NCBI RefSeq assembly: GCF_010500925.1
Contig: NZ_QVMG01000005.1
Coordinates: forward strand, 1-64,000
DNA: 64,000 nucleotides
Reading direction: 5' to 3'
Origin: Parabacteroides sp. 52
Lineage (GTDB): Bacteria; Bacteroidota; Bacteroidia; Bacteroidales; Tannerellaceae
A program made the position numbers and the translations under genes. Shown here piece after piece: positions 45,171 to 53,868 of the stretch. A model generated the notes under the pieces. That model was not told the origin of the DNA, made no database searches, and saw only the letters and a program-made list of their open reading frames with translations. Numbering within the stretch: the first letter of the stretch is position 1; each line of letters starts with the position of its first letter.

Positions 45171-48100
45171 TTAATCTTCAATAATAACCCGGAAACCCAC
45201 ATTATATACACGTTGCCATGGATAATATGCTTTTCGTGCATATGCTGTTGAAAATTTAGGCCTTTCTATATAAGATCCTCCACGAGCCACCTTAAATTCG
45301 GAGGCTACTTTTGACTTTTCTTTATATGGATAAGGCAAATAATCCGAGCGGGTCCATTCTGCTATGTTTCCATGCATACTGTACAAACCAAATGGATTGG
45401 CTTCGAACTTTTTAGAATCTGTCTGGATCATATATCCGTCATCTACATTTTCTGCTTTGGGCAGATAAGTATAATACGGATACCAGAATGCTTTTTCCGA
45501 CATCGGTTGTGGGTCAACACCACTTACGGCAAACTTATTGGTTGTTTTATCTGCCAGGTTTTCCTTCACACCGAAGTCTGCATTCAGATCACCATACCAA
45601 AAGTCCTCGTCACTACCTGCGCGGCAAGCCCATTCCCATTGTGCTTCGGTAGGCAATGTAATATTCAAACCGGTCTTTGCACTCAGCTGTTTACAATATT
45701 CCATAGCATCCTGATAGCTCACACGAATAACAGGTTGTTCCGGTAAGTTGGCCGGATATCCTGCATTCACATGGTCTTTCCACAACTGATCGACATAACG
45801 ACTGTCATGATTCGGATAGATTACATTATACTGTGCATTGGTGATCTCTACCTCGGCCATCCAGAATGCTTTATTAATATTTACTTTAGCAGTAGGATAG
45901 GCATCGGATTCACCATTGTAACTACCCATTACAAACTGACCGGCAGGAATACGTACAAATGTCAATTTCACACCAGGTGCAATCTCTATTTCTTTACGTG
46001 TTTCTGTTTCTTTTGCCAACATGGATTTGATTTCTTCTGTTCCAAAAGGCCAACCTTTCACCTTAAGCACCTTTTCTTTTACAGGAGCCACCGGTTTCGG
46101 TTTCACTGGAGCAATCTCCCCTTTCGATTTCAAGTAATCGGCATAATCGGCAATTTCTTTCTTCCAGTCAACCCCCATATCACAGGCATATTTATTCATC
46201 AATTCGATACGGCGATCAATCTGCGGATATCCTTTGTAAGGGAAAGTTTTAATTGTATCTGCATTGAAATATCCCTTATCGGGAGCATTATAGTCAATCC
46301 ATTGATACAACTTACGCCATTCCGCATCTGTCAGTTCCACATTGTAGTGTCCTTTTTTCAACACACGCACCAATTCACTGGTATTCGCATGATATTCATA
46401 AGGTTGTAAAACAATAATATCCGCTTCCGGTCCTTGACGATGCACATATGGATGCAGGTTCAAATAAGATGTTCCATACCCACGTTTATCTTTTGTTCCT
46501 CCACGCAGATCAAATGCCTTACGTTCACCTGTGTGACAGGTTATACAGGCCCGATCCAGAATAGGTTGTACTTCCAAATCAAACGTAAACGAGCGAACGC
46601 CCCCTTCCGGTAACGTCAATGGCTTGGGTGCCTTCTGCGAAGCAATTACACGTTTGGGAATAGGTATCTGATTCTGATCCTCATGACAACCTATACAAGA
46701 AACGACCTCACCCGGCTGTCCAGTAAACCAGCTACGCATCCACTGCACAGCCGCTCCCTTTTCATCTACCGGTTGGATAGAGACCGGTGTATTTGCCGGA
46801 ATTTTGAATATAACAGAACCATCTTCTTCTACCGGAACAGTACCCAGAAAGCGTTTGATATCCCAACCACTCTGAATACCATGCCAGTTGTGGTCAGATG
46901 TTGTTTTTAAATAAGCATATTCATAGGCATGCAGACGAAGTTCTTTCACCGTACCCTTCGGTATATCACGTAAGCCTTCTCCTTCATAGATATCCTGAAT
47001 AAAGACAGTCGCCTCTTTTTCATTCAACTTCACCCGATCCGGAATAACCGGAGGAGTCTGAGTCTTACGCACGACAATAGGACTAATGTATCCTTCACCT
47101 TCTACTTTCTGTAAGCAAGTCACATTATCAAAGACATCGACCAGATAAAGTCCCCACAGGTCATCCGGAGTCAGCTTCGCTGCAACAAGGAAATATTTGT
47201 CATCCAGAGGTGTCGGTTTAATAAACTGCGGCCACACACCATTGACCAGTTCGTCTTTGATCAACTCTACGATCGGACGGTTGCGGAATGGTATTTCCTG
47301 TATCATACCAGCAGCCCCTTTACGTGCTTTGGTCGGATCAAACAAAATCAGACGTCCTGAACGTGCCACACCATGATGGCCGGAAATGATTCCGGAAAAA
47401 GCAGAGGAATGTCCCGGCAAGGGTTGAATGTCGAATGTTGAGTTCGGAAACATATTTCCACTCCCCCATAAAGCTTTATTCTCTGTTCCATCCGGATTCA
47501 TATGCATCACAATACGCGAATAATAATGTGTAAGATCGGTATATTCCCAACGGGTATACATGACACGTCCGTTATGCATAAGTACCGGATTCCAGTTTGC
47601 ATCCTGGTCGAATGTCAGACGACGCATATTCTTTGTCTTCGGATCATACAGAACCATATTTCCTACAGGATCAGAACCACTGACACAAGGAACACCGTGG
47701 TAACCGATGTTAGAGTTTGCAATTATTCGTCCGTCAGGCAACCATGTACCATCATAAAATTCCAAGTCGGGTTCAAGCATTTCTATTATCGGTTTGCTTT
47801 CGCTACCGTCTAGTCTTGCCTCGAAAAGATTCCAGCGGTTATCCGGCATCAGCGTGGTAAACATCACCTTTTCACCATTCCAATGCAACTTCAGGTCAGC
47901 TATCGAACCGGTTGTTTCCGGTTTATAAACCGGACGCATTTGTATGTCCCCACGCAGATTGGTCAATTCAACAATTTCTGCATTGAAGCCCTTTCGGCGT
48001 GCTGATTCCTGGTTGCTCCAGTTATTTGCCTGCGTTCCCAATTCAGGTGCCATCGCACGACGGGCACGATTACCTAAAATATAACGGGAGGCGACCACCT

Positions 48101-49163
48101 TATCCCCATCCAATAATGGATTGGCAAACAGGATCGTTTTTTTGTTTTGAAGAGCCTTCTCGGCAGCAGCTAATGCCTCTGCATCTTCTGTATAGATTCC
48201 ATCAAAACCTTTTTTCACCAGACTCTCCAGTTCATCCATGAGTGATTGATAAGTGGCTGCATCAAAATTCTTCATGCGTTTCATATCGGCAAAAGCCAAA
48301 TGAATAGCCTCCATATTCAACCATTCCAGATCCCCCTGAAGTGTATACACATAATACATCCGTTCATACAAATTCAGGTAAGCACGTATCTGATTGTCTA
48401 TATTTGTCTCTTTTTCAACAGCCGCTATAGCTGCCTTAAAATGATCATTCTTCTTCAACTTATCCAATAAAGCAAGAACAGCTGTTCTCTCCACAGAAGC
48501 ATCGGTAGCTGTCAACCAACTCTCCAGTCCATCCAGGTTCAATGAGAGTTGACTCAGTTCCACAGGAAAACGTTCCATTAGCTTGGCTGCTTCCTCCTGT
48601 GGGTACATATTCACAATCCGGAAATAAACGCTGCCTACAGTCGATTGATCGGCAATACCGACCTCTGCTTCAAAGCGTATATATTCCTTGTTGACATCAA
48701 AGATCATCACTCCATCGGCATGACAAAGTACACTATGATCATACTTCACCCCTCCCATTGTCATGGGACGGCCATATAGATCCTGATTTTTACGGATATT
48801 ACCCGAGCCACTTCGCCAGAAAGAGGGATCCAACTCATCCAGCCAAACAGATGTTCCGTCGGCTTTAATCAATTTGGCATTGCCCCATGTACCCCAATCC
48901 CAATCATTTCCATCAGGACCTGCCGAAGTCATCAAGACCAGTTTATCCTGCCCTGTGATATCTGCAGCAATAGGCACCGCTTTTTCTTTTGCTTTGATCC
49001 AGGCCGACTCTACCGGCATTCCGGCTTTCGTCAATATAGACCGCAATTCTTGTTTTTGTTTAATAGCTGCATCGATCCAATTTTCCGGTTTTGCTTGCTT
49101 CTTTTGTGCAGAAGCAAACAAAACAGAAAAAAGGAGTATCGATACCATTAATATTTTTTTCAT
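45171..49163 (-). CDS. Giant exported fusion: NPCBM, beta-propeller, di-haem cytochrome c, FGE-like domain
   Basis: 1330 residues. In order: signal peptide (1-19); NPCBM-like carbohydrate-binding domain (about 75-190, KLIKADGTSVWLDEL, KYDHSVLCHADGVMIFDV); helical spacer (190-345); TolB-like propeller (about 420-690); a region like the hydrazine-synthase alpha middle domain (GWDIKRFLGTVPVEEDGSVIFKIPA, about 760-880) holding haem site CIGCH at 823; a second haem site CITCH at 873; and a C-terminal formylglycine-generating-enzyme/SUMF1 domain (about 1060-1328, FVRIPAGQFVMGS, LPTEAQWEWACRAG, GLYSMHGNIAEWT, VARGGSYIERP). Domains are recognised by motif; enzymatic role unknown. Its haems would be attached by the CcsBA encoded next. 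Confidence 0.85.
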   Translation of the reverse strand: MKKILMVSILLFSVLFASAQKKQAKPENWIDAAIKQKQELRSILTKAGMPVESAWIKAKEKAVPIAADITGQDKLVLMTSAGPDGNDWDWGTWGNAKLIKADGTSVWLDELDPSFWRSGSGNIRKNQDLYGRPMTMGGVKYDHSVLCHADGVMIFDVNKEYIRFEAEVGIADQSTVGSVYFRIVNMYPQEEAAKLMERFPVELSQLSLNLDGLESWLTATDASVERTAVLALLDKLKKNDHFKAAIAAVEKETNIDNQIRAYLNLYERMYYVYTLQGDLEWLNMEAIHLAFADMKRMKNFDAATYQSLMDELESLVKKGFDGIYTEDAEALAAAEKALQNKKTILFANPLLDGDKVVASRYILGNRARRAMAPELGTQANNWSNQESARRKGFNAEIVELTNLRGDIQMRPVYKPETTGSIADLKLHWNGEKVMFTTLMPDNRWNLFEARLDGSESKPIIEMLEPDLEFYDGTWLPDGRIIANSNIGYHGVPCVSGSDPVGNMVLYDPKTKNMRRLTFDQDANWNPVLMHNGRVMYTRWEYTDLTHYYSRIVMHMNPDGTENKALWGSGNMFPNSTFDIQPLPGHSSAFSGIISGHHGVARSGRLILFDPTKARKGAAGMIQEIPFRNRPIVELIKDELVNGVWPQFIKPTPLDDKYFLVAAKLTPDDLWGLYLVDVFDNVTCLQKVEGEGYISPIVVRKTQTPPVIPDRVKLNEKEATVFIQDIYEGEGLRDIPKGTVKELRLHAYEYAYLKTTSDHNWHGIQSGWDIKRFLGTVPVEEDGSVIFKIPANTPVSIQPVDEKGAAVQWMRSWFTGQPGEVVSCIGCHEDQNQIPIPKRVIASQKAPKPLTLPEGGVRSFTFDLEVQPILDRACITCHTGERKAFDLRGGTKDKRGYGTSYLNLHPYVHRQGPEADIIVLQPYEYHANTSELVRVLKKGHYNVELTDAEWRKLYQWIDYNAPDKGYFNADTIKTFPYKGYPQIDRRIELMNKYACDMGVDWKKEIADYADYLKSKGEIAPVKPKPVAPVKEKVLKVKGWPFGTEEIKSMLAKETETRKEIEIAPGVKLTFVRIPAGQFVMGSYNGESDAYPTAKVNINKAFWMAEVEITNAQYNVIYPNHDSRYVDQLWKDHVNAGYPANLPEQPVIRVSYQDAMEYCKQLSAKTGLNITLPTEAQWEWACRAGSDEDFWYGDLNADFGVKENLADKTTNKFAVSGVDPQPMSEKAFWYPYYTYLPKAENVDDGYMIQTDSKKFEANPFGLYSMHGNIAEWTRSDYLPYPYKEKSKVASEFKVARGGSYIERPKFSTAYARKAYYPWQRVYNVGFRVIIED

Positions 49164-49217
49164 GTATCTATTATAGGTTATACAATGTGGTTTATAACGA
49201 ATTTACTTAAACATCAT

Positions 49218-49928
49218 TTATAGAGAAGCCTCCGTATTGGAGAAACGCAAACCTGCACCATCATGGTAAGAAGCCCATTCATCCACAATCGCTCCTTCCG
49301 GACCAGCCATCAGGAAATGGAATGATTCTTCTTTCTTCAGATGTACGATATCACCCACCTTTTGCACAACGAAACTTTTACTTTTGATCGGTCCATGTTT
49401 CATCGGAATAACAGGTGCATTAGGTGTTTCATCTCCGATTTCTGAGAAGTTATAACACCAACCCTTTGTCACCATCCAGCTTTCGAATTTAGGTGCAAAT
49501 TCCGTCTTCACATGTGCATGTTCCGGTATCATCTGTCCGGGCAACAAATAAATAGCATGGGCAAAATAACTATGTTCCTGGTCATTTACCCAGAACACAC
49601 CACCCATTCCTAAGTTTTCAAAATCACCCAAACCAAAGTCTACTACCCAGAATTCCTTCTCCATAAAATCGGTAAAAGGTAGATCATAGAACTTTAACAT
49701 GTCTTTCATCGCTTCAATAGCTACCGCTTCATTAAATTTGCCGTCTGTATAAAAATCGGCGTTTGTGTACTTTTTAGAATACTTCATTTCTTTTTTATCT
49801 TTACAATTAGTATCTGCGCAACAGCTTTCTTCGTTCGCTGCCGTCTTATTTCCACCAGCAGAACAAGAGATCATAGAGAGGACAAATATGCCCATACAGA
49901 GAGATTTGATTACATTCTTTTTTTTCAT
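49218..49928 (-). CDS. Cupin-domain lipoprotein
   Basis: 236 residues. Lipobox LSMISC (Cys at residue 22) predicts lipid anchoring, with an early cysteine-rich patch (EESCCADTNCKDKKE) that could bind metal. The cupin core carries the metal-binding set MIPEHAHVKTEFAPKFESW (about 133-151) and a later histidine in FHFLMAGPEGAIVDEW. It may act on a sugar or a small oxidised product in the periplasm, reminiscent of lyxose-isomerase-like cupins, but substrate is unknown. Fourth gene of the IclR-led train. Confidence 0.72.
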   Translation of the reverse strand: MKKKNVIKSLCMGIFVLSMISCSAGGNKTAANEESCCADTNCKDKKEMKYSKKYTNADFYTDGKFNEAVAIEAMKDMLKFYDLPFTDFMEKEFWVVDFGLGDFENLGMGGVFWVNDQEHSYFAHAIYLLPGQMIPEHAHVKTEFAPKFESWMVTKGWCYNFSEIGDETPNAPVIPMKHGPIKSKSFVVQKVGDIVHLKKEESFHFLMAGPEGAIVDEWASYHDGAGLRFSNTEASL

Positions 49929-49969
49929 GATTTCATAAGTTTATTAATAGTAAATTATTTATGTTATTC

Positions 49970-51064
49970 TTATTCGACAGCAATTCCTTCAATCTCTATC
50001 AAAAGCTCATCCCTGCATACATCCGCCCACATATAAGATATAGGTATATTCAATGCATACATATCCATCAACCGAACGGCTTCTTCATAATCTTCGGGAT
50101 ATTTGAGATATACACGGAGTAATTTAATTGTAGCATCGTTAATCAGCTCCATTATATTCTCCATAGTAATCTGCAACTGTTTCTCCAGCCCGACACCATG
50201 CAGACTTTCTTCTCCACGAATAGCTGCCGTTCCCGAAATATAGACCAAACGCCGGTCTCCCAAAGTCAGACTTTTTGCCCGTTCAAATTTGGGTGTTGTT
50301 TTTTGGTTGCATGCATTTTCCAGTACGTTCTCCGAATAGGCATGTGCTGCCACCTGTAATTTATTATCAATAGCCGTAACAAAAGCCTCTTTATCCCGAA
50401 AAACGACAGCATCCAAATCCACCAAAATCCCACCCAGGTTGGCCCCAATACCGGTAGCCGCAGGATAACCCTTTGTCCACTTAGACTGGGCATAATAAGC
50501 CGACCGGGCATTATTAAATGCCTGATAATGCTGATCTTCTCCTTCGAATGACGTAATCCGTTCTATATAATTCCACTGACGGGTGATCTGTTCTATCGGA
50601 AACTGCTCTTTCTCAAGCACCGCCTCCACTTGATCAAATACATCTTCTGATTGTTGTTGGATACTATCTTGTTCGACTTCGCCCTGAAATCCTCCGGCAA
50701 AAAGAAATCGACCGACTGCATTCTCCAACACCACATAGGGATTCTCTTCTAACGAACGAAAATGGATCCTGTCATCCGGATCAGGCAATAGACTATGCAC
50801 TTCGACAATCAATGGTGCATCCAATGGAGGTTGCGACACATAACTAAGGGTCGGTTGGGCTTCCCCAAAGTGTTTATCTACTTTTTCTCGCAACAGACGT
50901 TTGCGCGTTACATATTCTTTATTCGAACTGGGTGTTCCGAAAAAAACCAAGCGTAATACCACCTCATGGCTCGGTATCTTTGCCAGCAATTGCTCCACCA
51001 TAGCGGAAAATTCATTTTTTTCCGCCGTATAGATATGATATTTTATTTTATCGCAATAATTCAT
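49970..51064 (-). CDS. Chorismatase/Rid-superfamily protein (FkbO/Hyg5/XanB2-like)
   Basis: 364 residues, no signal peptide, so cytoplasmic. The layout matches my memory of the FkbO/Hyg5 chorismatase family: an N-terminal half (FGTPSSNKEYVTRKRLL), a central WNYIERI...DQHYQAFNNARSAYY, TGYPAATGIG-like segment (KGYPAATGIGANLGG), and a C-terminal Rid/YjgF domain (about 255-362, RLVYISGTAAIRGEES, LLRVYLKYPEDYEEAV). Characterised members hydrolyse chorismate to dihydroxy- or hydroxybenzoates. Key active-site residues were not checked, so it may be a Rid-like deaminase instead. It sits between two envelope-cytochrome genes. Confidence 0.65.
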   Translation of the reverse strand: MNYCDKIKYHIYTAEKNEFSAMVEQLLAKIPSHEVVLRLVFFGTPSSNKEYVTRKRLLREKVDKHFGEAQPTLSYVSQPPLDAPLIVEVHSLLPDPDDRIHFRSLEENPYVVLENAVGRFLFAGGFQGEVEQDSIQQQSEDVFDQVEAVLEKEQFPIEQITRQWNYIERITSFEGEDQHYQAFNNARSAYYAQSKWTKGYPAATGIGANLGGILVDLDAVVFRDKEAFVTAIDNKLQVAAHAYSENVLENACNQKTTPKFERAKSLTLGDRRLVYISGTAAIRGEESLHGVGLEKQLQITMENIMELINDATIKLLRVYLKYPEDYEEAVRLMDMYALNIPISYMWADVCRDELLIEIEGIAVE

Positions 51065-51121
51065 TTTATTTCTTTTTCCTCTTTTCCCTTGAGACGTTCT
51101 CAGGTTATCGTTCTATTCGGA

Positions 51122-52897
51122 TTAAAGAGAATTTACATATTCAGTCAATGCTTCTATGTCCTTTTTCGACACTTTTTTATCAATTCCATGTTTATGGATT
51201 TCAAAGACATCCTGCATCGTCGCCGCCCTGCCATCAAAAAGGTAAGGAGCAGTACGCCATACCTCCCGCAAGGTGGGTGTATCCCATCCGGCATCAAACT
51301 CGATATCTTCACCAATACGATATAATTTACCGTTAGTATAGTATGGTCCACTATGACAATCACCGCATTTCAATCGTTCAAACACTTTACGTCCCTCTTT
51401 GGCTTTTTCTGAAAGCTGCCCATTTACCAGATAAGGACTTGGCACGGCTTCCAAACCTTTCAGATACACATTCACACATTCCAGTGATTCTTCATCCAGA
51501 TTATAAAATTGAATATGTGTAAATCCGGCCTCTACAGCCACTTCGGCTTTCGCGCGAATACCGGATATCATACAAGGAGGTGTCACATGACTATAAAGCA
51601 GACTCTTGCAGTTTTTGGAATTCCCCACACCATCATTCATTAAATCCCAGTTCATTCCATCCATACGCCCATCTCCCGGGTGGCATCCGTTACAACTCTG
51701 CCAGTTCTGAAAACAATTGGCTGCATCGTTAAAGAACTTCTCTCCTTTTTCTGCTGCCGACTCTGTACGACCCGGGTTTATATCCGTAGATGTAACAGTC
51801 AATGTCTGTACATCCAACACATTCAATATATCCGCAAAATAAGTCGGAACGATTAATTTATCGTCCGTCAAAGTCATAATACGAGGGCCATTCCCTGTCA
51901 TCGGTATTCTTTCACGCATACCATACAAAAAGCCCAGGTCATAATCCAGAAGTTCTTTATTGGGGTATTTTTCAAATTTATCAAGCATGGCTTTATGGTC
52001 GATCACACTCACTTCATGTGTCCCCGAATGGGCCACAAAAATAGAGGTTTCGTTACATAGGATATCCCAAACACCGGCTGCTCCACGTTCCGGTTCATCC
52101 ACCAGAATCGCTCCGGCAAATGTTTGTTTTTCCGTATCTATTATGCTAAATGCACTTGTATTCATCCACCCCTGTTGCAACTGAGAGGTAGGAACGGTGA
52201 AGCGTCCGAGATTATGAGACACATATACATATTTTCCGTCAGGAGTCACACAAATACCCCGTAACGCATTGCTTCCGTTTGCCAGCGGTATATCCTTTAC
52301 TTTTTTGAATGTTTGCCTGTCAATGACTGAGACACAACAGGTCACAACATCCAGGTCCGCCCGCTGAGCCGGCAGAAAGTTCGTGACATATAAATATTTT
52401 CCATCTTTACTAAATACGGCAGACTTCGGTTCACGAAGCACCTGCACGGTCCGTAAAACCTTATAAGAGACCGGATCAATCTCACTCACCGTATTAGCAA
52501 ACTGATTACATACATATATATATTTCTTGTCAGGTCCATAAATCGGGTAACAGCTTCCCGATCCGGTAGGTATAGTCGCTTCGATCTGTCCCGACTTCAA
52601 AGAAAGAATTTGCAAATTTCCTCTCGATTCAAAAGTGGTGATATACACTTTATCCTCTCCAAGCAAAAGACCGGTTGGTACCTCATTCAACGGATAGGAA
52701 CGAAGCAACACCTTTCCATCCGGAGAAAACACATCTATGCGTTTAACTCCTTTTTGAGAAAGATAGAGTTCCCCTTTCTCATTCATTTGAATACCTGTCG
52801 TAAAAAAGGGTGAATGATCCGCCGCTGCTAGTCCCAGACAACAACAGAGCAAACATCCCATCCATAAACTTTTAATCTTCTTTGTGTGTGTTTTCAT
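51122..52897 (-). CDS. Exported YVTN beta-propeller di-haem cytochrome c
   Basis: 591 residues. A signal peptide (to about 26, ...LCCCLGLAAA) is followed by a seven-blade-type YVTN propeller (about 35-390; repeats such as FSKDGKYLYVTNF, VTPDGKYVYVSHN) and a C-terminal di-haem domain with CNGCH at 402 and CGDCH at 511. The end, DAGWDTPTLREVWRTAPYLFDGRAATMQDVF, resembles cytochrome c peroxidase/MauG-type domains. It probably transfers electrons or oxidises a substrate in the periplasm. First structural gene after the IclR regulator, 9 bases apart. Confidence 0.88.
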   Translation of the reverse strand: MKTHTKKIKSLWMGCLLCCCLGLAAADHSPFFTTGIQMNEKGELYLSQKGVKRIDVFSPDGKVLLRSYPLNEVPTGLLLGEDKVYITTFESRGNLQILSLKSGQIEATIPTGSGSCYPIYGPDKKYIYVCNQFANTVSEIDPVSYKVLRTVQVLREPKSAVFSKDGKYLYVTNFLPAQRADLDVVTCCVSVIDRQTFKKVKDIPLANGSNALRGICVTPDGKYVYVSHNLGRFTVPTSQLQQGWMNTSAFSIIDTEKQTFAGAILVDEPERGAAGVWDILCNETSIFVAHSGTHEVSVIDHKAMLDKFEKYPNKELLDYDLGFLYGMRERIPMTGNGPRIMTLTDDKLIVPTYFADILNVLDVQTLTVTSTDINPGRTESAAEKGEKFFNDAANCFQNWQSCNGCHPGDGRMDGMNWDLMNDGVGNSKNCKSLLYSHVTPPCMISGIRAKAEVAVEAGFTHIQFYNLDEESLECVNVYLKGLEAVPSPYLVNGQLSEKAKEGRKVFERLKCGDCHSGPYYTNGKLYRIGEDIEFDAGWDTPTLREVWRTAPYLFDGRAATMQDVFEIHKHGIDKKVSKKDIEALTEYVNSL

Positions 52898-52906
52898 AGA
52901 TTTGAT

Positions 52907-53716
52907 TTATCTTTTTTGCGTTTTGCTATATCCCAACTCATTGGATATCTGAACAGCCACCTCTTTTATTGCTATAACTGATGTCTGTATAGTTTCTCTT
53001 GTCAATCGGTCTTTGGGACCCGATATCCAGATAGCCCCACAGGGGTAACCGGTATAATTAAAAACCGGGGCACCTATACATATTACACCACTCATTTCCT
53101 CTTCGTTATCCAAAGCATACCCTTTCTCGCGCACCTTCTCTAATTCATCCAGATAATCTTGTCGGTTCGTAATCGTATGGGCATTATATCGCGCAAACTT
53201 CATATAAGAGAGATAACGTTCCCGTACCGTATTGGGCAGATAAGCCATAATCGCTTTTCCGGGTGCGGAGCAGTGCAGTTCAAAAGGTTTGCCGGGTGAA
53301 AGCATAAAACGAAAGGTATGATGCCCCTGTGCCTGTTCTATAAAAATACCTTTCTCATCCCCCAGGACCCCAAAACAGGCAGTTTCTTTGACCCTGTCCC
53401 GGAGATCACGCAGGCGCGGAACCACCGCTTCCAGTAAATTATGTTCATTTAACGAACGAAAACCCAGATTAAGGATCTTCATGGAGAGTTTATAACGTTT
53501 ATTATCTTCGTTATACAACAGATAATCCAAACGTACTAAAGTATTCAGAATACGGTAAGCTGTAGTCTGTGAAATATCTAAGGCTAACTTTATCTCCTGC
53601 AACGACTTCCCATCCGGACGAAGAGACAAATATTCCAGTACAGCAATGCCTTTCTCTAGATTGGGTACCTTGTAATTGTCCTCGTTCTTTTCCATATTTG
53701 GAAGAGTTGTTTTCAT
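52907..53716 (-). CDS. IclR-family transcriptional regulator
   Basis: 269 residues. Winged helix at about 18-80 (VPNLEKGIAVLEYLSLRPDGKSLQEIKLALDISQTTAYRILNTLVRLDYL) and IclR effector domain (about 95-260; ETACFGVLGDEKGIFIEQ, PFELHCSAPGKAIMAYLP, SGVICIGAPVFNYTGYPCGAIWISGP). IclR proteins usually sense a sugar acid, aromatic or small carboxylate and control adjacent catabolic genes. It is the first gene of the long minus-strand train and probably autoregulates it. An internal Met at residue 8 is an alternative start. Confidence 0.93.
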   Translation of the reverse strand: MKTTLPNMEKNEDNYKVPNLEKGIAVLEYLSLRPDGKSLQEIKLALDISQTTAYRILNTLVRLDYLLYNEDNKRYKLSMKILNLGFRSLNEHNLLEAVVPRLRDLRDRVKETACFGVLGDEKGIFIEQAQGHHTFRFMLSPGKPFELHCSAPGKAIMAYLPNTVRERYLSYMKFARYNAHTITNRQDYLDELEKVREKGYALDNEEEMSGVICIGAPVFNYTGYPCGAIWISGPKDRLTRETIQTSVIAIKEVAVQISNELGYSKTQKR

Positions 53717-53743
53717 ATTTGAAATAATGTTTCAGATTTAAAT

Positions 53744-53751
53744 CAAAAATA
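53744..53751 (-). promoter_or_regulatory. -7 element TATTTTTG upstream of the IclR gene
   Basis: Minus-strand TAnnTTTG match 27 bases before the IclR start; likely promoter for the whole cytochrome gene train. Confidence 0.5.
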
Positions 53752-53831
53752 AAAGACAACTCGAAAGAAGCAGGATTAAATATCTAAAAAGACGTTAAGT
53801 ATGCTTTATAACACATCATGCAACAAAAAAA

Positions 53832-53861
53832 AGGAAGAAATAAAAAATTTCATTTCTTCCT
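53832..53861 (-). terminator. Terminator of the threonine operon
   Basis: On the minus strand AGGAAGAAAT pairs with ATTTCTTCCT and is followed by eight T residues, just after the thrC stop. Confidence 0.88.
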
Positions 53862-53868
53862 GATACGA

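Noticed and set aside
43549..46409. Long open frames antisense to ccsBA and the fusion cytochrome (200 and 212 codons)
   Set aside because: They lie wholly inside well-supported genes and have no family features.
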